Assembly (NCBI RefSeq): GCF_003626645.1
Contig: NZ_RBAM01000001.1
Span: 372,001-436,000 of the forward strand
Origin: Streptomyces klenkii
Lineage (GTDB): Bacteria > Actinomycetota > Actinomycetes > Streptomycetales > Streptomycetaceae
DNA length: 64,000 bases
Reading direction: 5' to 3'
Below the pieces are notes generated by a model. That model had not been told where the DNA came from. It did not search any database and saw only the letters and a program-made list of their open reading frames with translations. The position numbers were made by a program, and so were the translations under genes. Below are positions 60,766-64,000 of this stretch, piece by piece. The number at the start of each line of letters is the position of its first letter. Within the stretch, counting starts at the first letter, position 1.

Positions 60766-61641
60766 TCAAGGAGCCGCCCGAAGCGGCAGCAACTCCCGTT
60801 CGGCGACCGACCGGAAACCGTGCGGCGGGCGGCCGGTGATGCGTTGGACCGTGTCGGTGACGCGGTTCTCGGCTCCCTCGGCGATCGCGCGGTCCATGCC
60901 CGCCAGCATGGTGGCGAACTCCAGCGGTATGGCTGCGGCCAGGCGGTCCCGCATCTGTTCGTACGACAGGGGCCGGTGGACCACGGGGCGGCCGGTGACC
61001 TCGGTGACGATCGCGGCGATGTCGTCGTAGCTGAGCGCCTGCGGGCCGGTCAGGACCAGGTCGGTGTCGGGGGAGTGGTCGTCGGTCAGGGCGTGCGCGG
61101 CGACGGCGGCGATGTCGTCGGCGTCGACGAACCCGACCCGGCCCGTCCCGGCCGCGGTCATGATGACGCCGTCCTTGCGGATGCTGTCGGCGTGGGCGTG
61201 CGCGCCGGTGAAGTTCTGCATGAACCAGGAAGGCCGCAGGACCGCCCACTCGTCGAACAGCCCGGGCAGGGCCTGGTGCACCATCCCCACCGCCGGGCCG
61301 CCCTCGGCGATGGCGGAGGAGCTGAGGAGTACGGCGCGGCGTACGCCGGCGGCGCGGGCCTGGTGGAGGAAGGGCAGCATGACCGCGGCCGGGTCGGAGT
61401 CGCCGATGGGCGGTACGAGGTAGACGCGGTCGGCGCCGGTGAGGGCGTCGCCGAAGGTGGCGGGGTCGTACCAGTCGAAGCGGACCGGTTCCGCGCCCGG
61501 GAGCGAGGCGCCCCGGCGGCCGGCGGCCCTGACGCGGTGACCGGCGGCGATCAACTGCGCGGCGGTACGGCTGCCGGTGGTTCCGGTGGCGCCGACGACG
61601 AGGATGGTGCCGGTGAGGGGCATCGGGCGCCTGAGGGTCAT
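60766..61641 (-). CDS. NmrA-family NAD(P)-binding oxidoreductase
   Basis: The product has 291 residues. An extended SDR fold with VVGATGTTGSRTAAQLIAAG, PPIGDSDP, VLLSSSA and RPSWFMQNFTGAHA marks NmrA/QOR2-like NAD(P)H-quinone or sensor proteins. It lacks the catalytic YxxxK pair. ATG 61641 overlaps the stop of the preceding NTF2-like gene (ATGA), so the two are coupled; a second ATG at 61623 is an alternative. The operon is preceded by tandem TetR operators. Confidence 0.85.
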   Translation of the reverse strand: MTLRRPMPLTGTILVVGATGTTGSRTAAQLIAAGHRVRAAGRRGASLPGAEPVRFDWYDPATFGDALTGADRVYLVPPIGDSDPAAVMLPFLHQARAAGVRRAVLLSSSAIAEGGPAVGMVHQALPGLFDEWAVLRPSWFMQNFTGAHAHADSIRKDGVIMTAAGTGRVGFVDADDIAAVAAHALTDDHSPDTDLVLTGPQALSYDDIAAIVTEVTGRPVVHRPLSYEQMRDRLAAAIPLEFATMLAGMDRAIAEGAENRVTDTVQRITGRPPHGFRSVAERELLPLRAAP

Positions 61642-62066
61642 CGGGCGCCGCCCGTGGCGAAGCCCGTGCCGGGCGCCTGGACGGCGAGGGGGTTCCAGTA
61701 GTCGCGGTAGGACGTGAAGCGTCCGTCCTGGACGGTCACGACGGCGATGTAGGTCATGTCGAAGGAGTCGCCCGTCTTGACCATGCGGCCCACGCCGCGC
61801 ATCTCGACCACGATGGTCGCCGGGTCGGTGGTCTCGTGGATCCGCAGGTCGGGGAAGTCGTGCAGGTCGATGTGGTCGGGGTAGTCGCGCATGTAGGCGG
61901 CGATCGCGGTCCTGCCCTCCAGCCGGCCGGGCCGGCCCGGGGGAGCGAAGGGGAATTCCATGACGCCGTGCTCGGCCCACAGGCCGACCCACGCGGGAAT
62001 GTCCTTCTCCAGGAGCAGGCGCAGGCTGTGGCGGTACAGCTCCGGCGGTGAGGTGCTTGCGGGCAT
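61638..62066 (-). CDS. SnoaL/NTF2-fold protein
   Basis: The product has 142 residues. NTF2-type fold: helix YRHSLRLLLEKDIPAWVGLW, EHGVMEFPFAP, LEGRTAIAAYM, and TSYRDYWNPLAV ending. This subgroup contains ketosteroid-isomerase-like and polyketide-tailoring proteins; function is unknown. GGAGAG lies five bases before ATG 62066. It is first gene of an operon with the NmrA-type gene and divergent from a TetR regulator. Confidence 0.82.
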   Translation of the reverse strand: MPASTSPPELYRHSLRLLLEKDIPAWVGLWAEHGVMEFPFAPPGRPGRLEGRTAIAAYMRDYPDHIDLHDFPDLRIHETTDPATIVVEMRGVGRMVKTGDSFDMTYIAVVTVQDGRFTSYRDYWNPLAVQAPGTGFATGGAR

Positions 62067-62090
62067 GGTGGCTCTCCGTCCCGTACGATA

Positions 62091-62138
62091 CGGACCAGCG
62101 GTCCGCTTCTTCTTCGAAAGATACGGACCGCCGGTCCG
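62091..62138. promoter_or_regulatory. Two TetR-type operators
   Basis: CGGACC-AGC-GGTCCG (62091-62105) and CGGACC-GCC-GGTCCG (62124-62138) are perfect 15-bp dyads with centres 33 bp apart. Each is preceded by ATA. They sit between divergent TetR and NTF2/NmrA genes, typical for TetR control. Confidence 0.85.
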
Positions 62139-62169
62139 GATTGCAACTGGAGGAAGTGAGAGGCACCGC

Positions 62170-62784
62170 ATGCCCGACCGCAAGCCACGTAAGGACGCGG
62201 CCCGTAACCGGGAGGCCGTCTTCGCGGCAGCCGACACCCTCTTCGCCCAGTGCCGCAGCCCCGAAGACGTGACCATGGCCGACATCGCGGCAGCGGCCGG
62301 CGTCGGCAAGGGAACCCTCTTCCGCGCCTTCGGCGATCGCACCGGACTCATCCGCGCGCTGTGCGAGGCCCGGCTCGAACCGATCAGGAACGCCATCGAG
62401 GAGGGCGCGCCGCCGCTGGGGCCCGCCACCCCGCCGCTCGAACGCGTGCCGGCCCTGCTTGACGCCGTCCTGTGCTTCAAGATCGACAACCGTCATCTCG
62501 CGCTGGCTCTGGAGGGAGCCGGAGCGGGCAGCCCCTACTCGGCGGAGCACTACGAGCATTGGCACGCACTGCTCCAGGGCCTGCTGGAACAGATCCCGGA
62601 CCGGGCCGAAGCCGGCAGCGGCTTCACCGCCCACGCCCTGCTGGCCGCCACCCGGGCCGACCTCGTCGCGTACCTGGCGGGGGAGAAGGACGTGCCGCGC
62701 GAGGAACTGCGGGATCAGCTGGCGAACTTCACGGCCGCGGTCCTCGGTGCGGGTCCGCGGCGGGGCCCGGCTGCCGAAGGCTGA
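62170..62784 (+). CDS. TetR-family transcriptional regulator
   Basis: The product has 204 residues. N-terminal helix-turn-helix at about 10-55 (NREAVFAAADTLFAQ, then VTMADIAAAAGVGKGTLFRAFGDR). The rest is a helical ligand-binding domain. It starts at ATG 62170 with GGAGGAAGTGAGAGG upstream. It is divergent from the NTF2-NmrA operon, with two perfect operators in the gap. The ligand is probably the substrate handled by that pair (inference). Confidence 0.88.
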   Translation: MPDRKPRKDAARNREAVFAAADTLFAQCRSPEDVTMADIAAAAGVGKGTLFRAFGDRTGLIRALCEARLEPIRNAIEEGAPPLGPATPPLERVPALLDAVLCFKIDNRHLALALEGAGAGSPYSAEHYEHWHALLQGLLEQIPDRAEAGSGFTAHALLAATRADLVAYLAGEKDVPREELRDQLANFTAAVLGAGPRRGPAAEG

Positions 62785-62829
62785 CCACGGACCGTACGCG
62801 GCGCCGGACGCCTTCCTGCGTGTCCGGGA

Positions 62830-63795
62830 TTACCCGGGGACGGCACAGGCGACGGTGCCGGGGTCGACGCCGGTCAGGTCACAGCTCGCGTCCCACAGCC
62901 GCGCTGCTACGGAGCTGTCGGTGAGGTGGTTCCACATCGGCTCACGTCGGGGCTCGCCGCGCAGGCCGAGGACGCGCGGCCCCCACAGCTGGCCGCCGAG
63001 CACGACCGGATCGAGCACCGCCCGGACCGCGGGCCACGCCCCGGCGTGCTTGCCCTGGACGAGGAGGGCCGCAGGTGCCGCGCTCAGCCGTGCGCCGGCC
63101 GTCCGGACGTGGATCGGCGGCCGTGAGGGGGTGAGGGAGTCCAGCGCGCCGCCGGGATGGACCACCACGCTCGCCACGGTGCTGCCGGCGGCGCGCAGGC
63201 GGCGGTCGAGTTCGACGCCGAAGTACATCTGTGCCAGCTTGGAGCGTCCGTAGGTGCGCTTGGGCCGGTAGTCCATCCGGGACTGGAGGTCGTCGAGGTC
63301 GAGCCGCTCGGACTTCGCCGCGAAGCTACCCATGCTGACGACGCGGGCCGCTGGAGCAGCCGACAGCAGCGGCATCAGCCACCGGGTCAACGCAAAGTGC
63401 CCGAGGTGGTTCGTGCCGAACATCAGCTCATGACCGTCCCCGGTCTCCTCGCGCGGTGGGTCGTCAAGCGCGACGCCGGCATTGTGGACCACCGCGTCGA
63501 GGCGTTCCACCTCCAGTGATTCCGCAACCGTTCGCAGCGACGAGAGGTCGGCGAGGTCCAGCCGTACGGTACGCACCCGCGCACCAGCAATACGCGCCCG
63601 TATCGAAGCAGTGGCGTCCGCGGCCTTCGCGGGATTCCGGCTGCCGAGTATGACGGTCGCTCCGGTTGCCGACAGCTGCTCCGCGACGAAGTACCCGATG
63701 CCGGCGTTGCCGCCGGTGACCAGGAAGACGCTGCCGTCGGCGCGCGGAAGCTGTTGGACGTTCCAGGGCGGGGTGGAGGGGACGGCGGACGACAT
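62830..63795 (-). CDS. Short-chain dehydrogenase (light-dependent/retinol-type)
   Basis: The product has 321 residues. Coenzyme motif TGGNAGIGYFVAEQL near 28, HNAG near 107, a FGTNHLGHFALT helix, and catalytic YGRSKLAQMYF near 175 typical of the retinol-dehydrogenase/protochlorophyllide-reductase-like SDRs. The C-terminus has WNHLTDSSVAARLWDAS. ATG 63795 has AAGGGAG ten bases upstream. Nothing in the last 205 bases of the window to 64000 can be supported as a gene. Confidence 0.85.
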   Translation of the reverse strand: MSSAVPSTPPWNVQQLPRADGSVFLVTGGNAGIGYFVAEQLSATGATVILGSRNPAKAADATASIRARIAGARVRTVRLDLADLSSLRTVAESLEVERLDAVVHNAGVALDDPPREETGDGHELMFGTNHLGHFALTRWLMPLLSAAPAARVVSMGSFAAKSERLDLDDLQSRMDYRPKRTYGRSKLAQMYFGVELDRRLRAAGSTVASVVVHPGGALDSLTPSRPPIHVRTAGARLSAAPAALLVQGKHAGAWPAVRAVLDPVVLGGQLWGPRVLGLRGEPRREPMWNHLTDSSVAARLWDASCDLTGVDPGTVACAVPG

Positions 63796-64000
63796 CGCGA
63801 CGGGACTCCCTTGCCGGTGAAGAGGTCTGCGGCTGCTTGCCGCCAACTCGACACCCACGGTGCCAGCGACCACCGACATGCCGCCCACAGACCACCGACG
63901 GTCCTGCCGGACGCCCGACATCCCATCAACACGGCGCCGGCCCCGTCGCCGCGGCGGCATGCCGGTGAACACCACGTCGGCCACCCGGAGCGCCCAAGGC

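Overview
The window is high-GC actinobacterial DNA, almost certainly from a Streptomyces chromosome. The evidence is strong G/C third-position bias, frequent GTG and occasional TTG starts, purine-rich GGAGG ribosome sites, a chaplin, TerD proteins, many secreted proteins and regulator-plus-target gene pairs. The gene mix is accessory, as on a chromosome arm: paralogues such as an extra enolase and two DUF899 proteins, resistance-like genes, broken genes and an IS remnant. I saw no rRNA, tRNA, CRISPR array or prophage module.

Layout. 1-5.3 kb: Gly-rich and beta-repeat surface-type proteins, a secreted RTX-like repeat protein, and a DUF3533/SNG1 membrane protein divergent from a MerR regulator. 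5.4-11.1 kb: small zinc-finger-like membrane protein, MFS transporter, secreted beta-propeller, CPBP protease, and two secreted Cys-containing proteins, one built of five 37-residue repeats. 11.4-16.7 kb: TerD protein, a cystine-knot-patterned small peptide followed by a thioredoxin/HPrK-like protein, decayed genes, a CAP-domain protein and a hypothetical. 16.9-26.1 kb: large TerD-type protein, nadE, a broken NmrA gene, a flavin-type oxidase, and a three-gene acyl-CoA/decarboxylase operon divergent from a LysR regulator. 26.3-38.5 kb: MFS transporter, MarR-ABC exporter operon, XRE-oxidase fusion, ornithine-cyclodeaminase homologue, Cys-less chaplin, GNAT, IS5-type remnant, LysR/NTF2 pair, methyltransferase, MFS/HxlR pair and HIT protein. 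38.5-42.3 kb: protease-inhibitor-like protein and a co-directional MNIO (DUF692) - TIGR04222 Cys/Gly-tail protein - P450 operon. 42.7-64 kb: amidohydrolase, cupin, DUF899, lipase, SDR, methyltransferases, GNAT, enolase/MarR, glycosyltransferase, aldo-keto reductase, flavin disulfide-reductase-like protein, double-MerR/erythromycin-esterase pair, and a TetR-controlled NTF2-NmrA pair.

How genes work together. Six regulator/target pairs carry visible inverted repeats between or in front of them (MerR/SNG1, LysR/decarboxylase operon, LysR/NTF2, HxlR/MFS, double-MerR/esterase, TetR/NTF2-NmrA). Two loci look like peptide-modification systems: the MNIO operon, whose likely substrate is the Cys/Gly-rich tail of the membrane protein, and the knottin-like peptide with its redox/HPrK-like partner. 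Both functions are inferred.

A striking genome-level feature is the number of short tandem repeats (5-18 bp units, 2-8 copies) placed at gene boundaries, several duplicating start or stop codons. They extend many apparent reading frames, so I chose starts by ribosome site and domain boundary.
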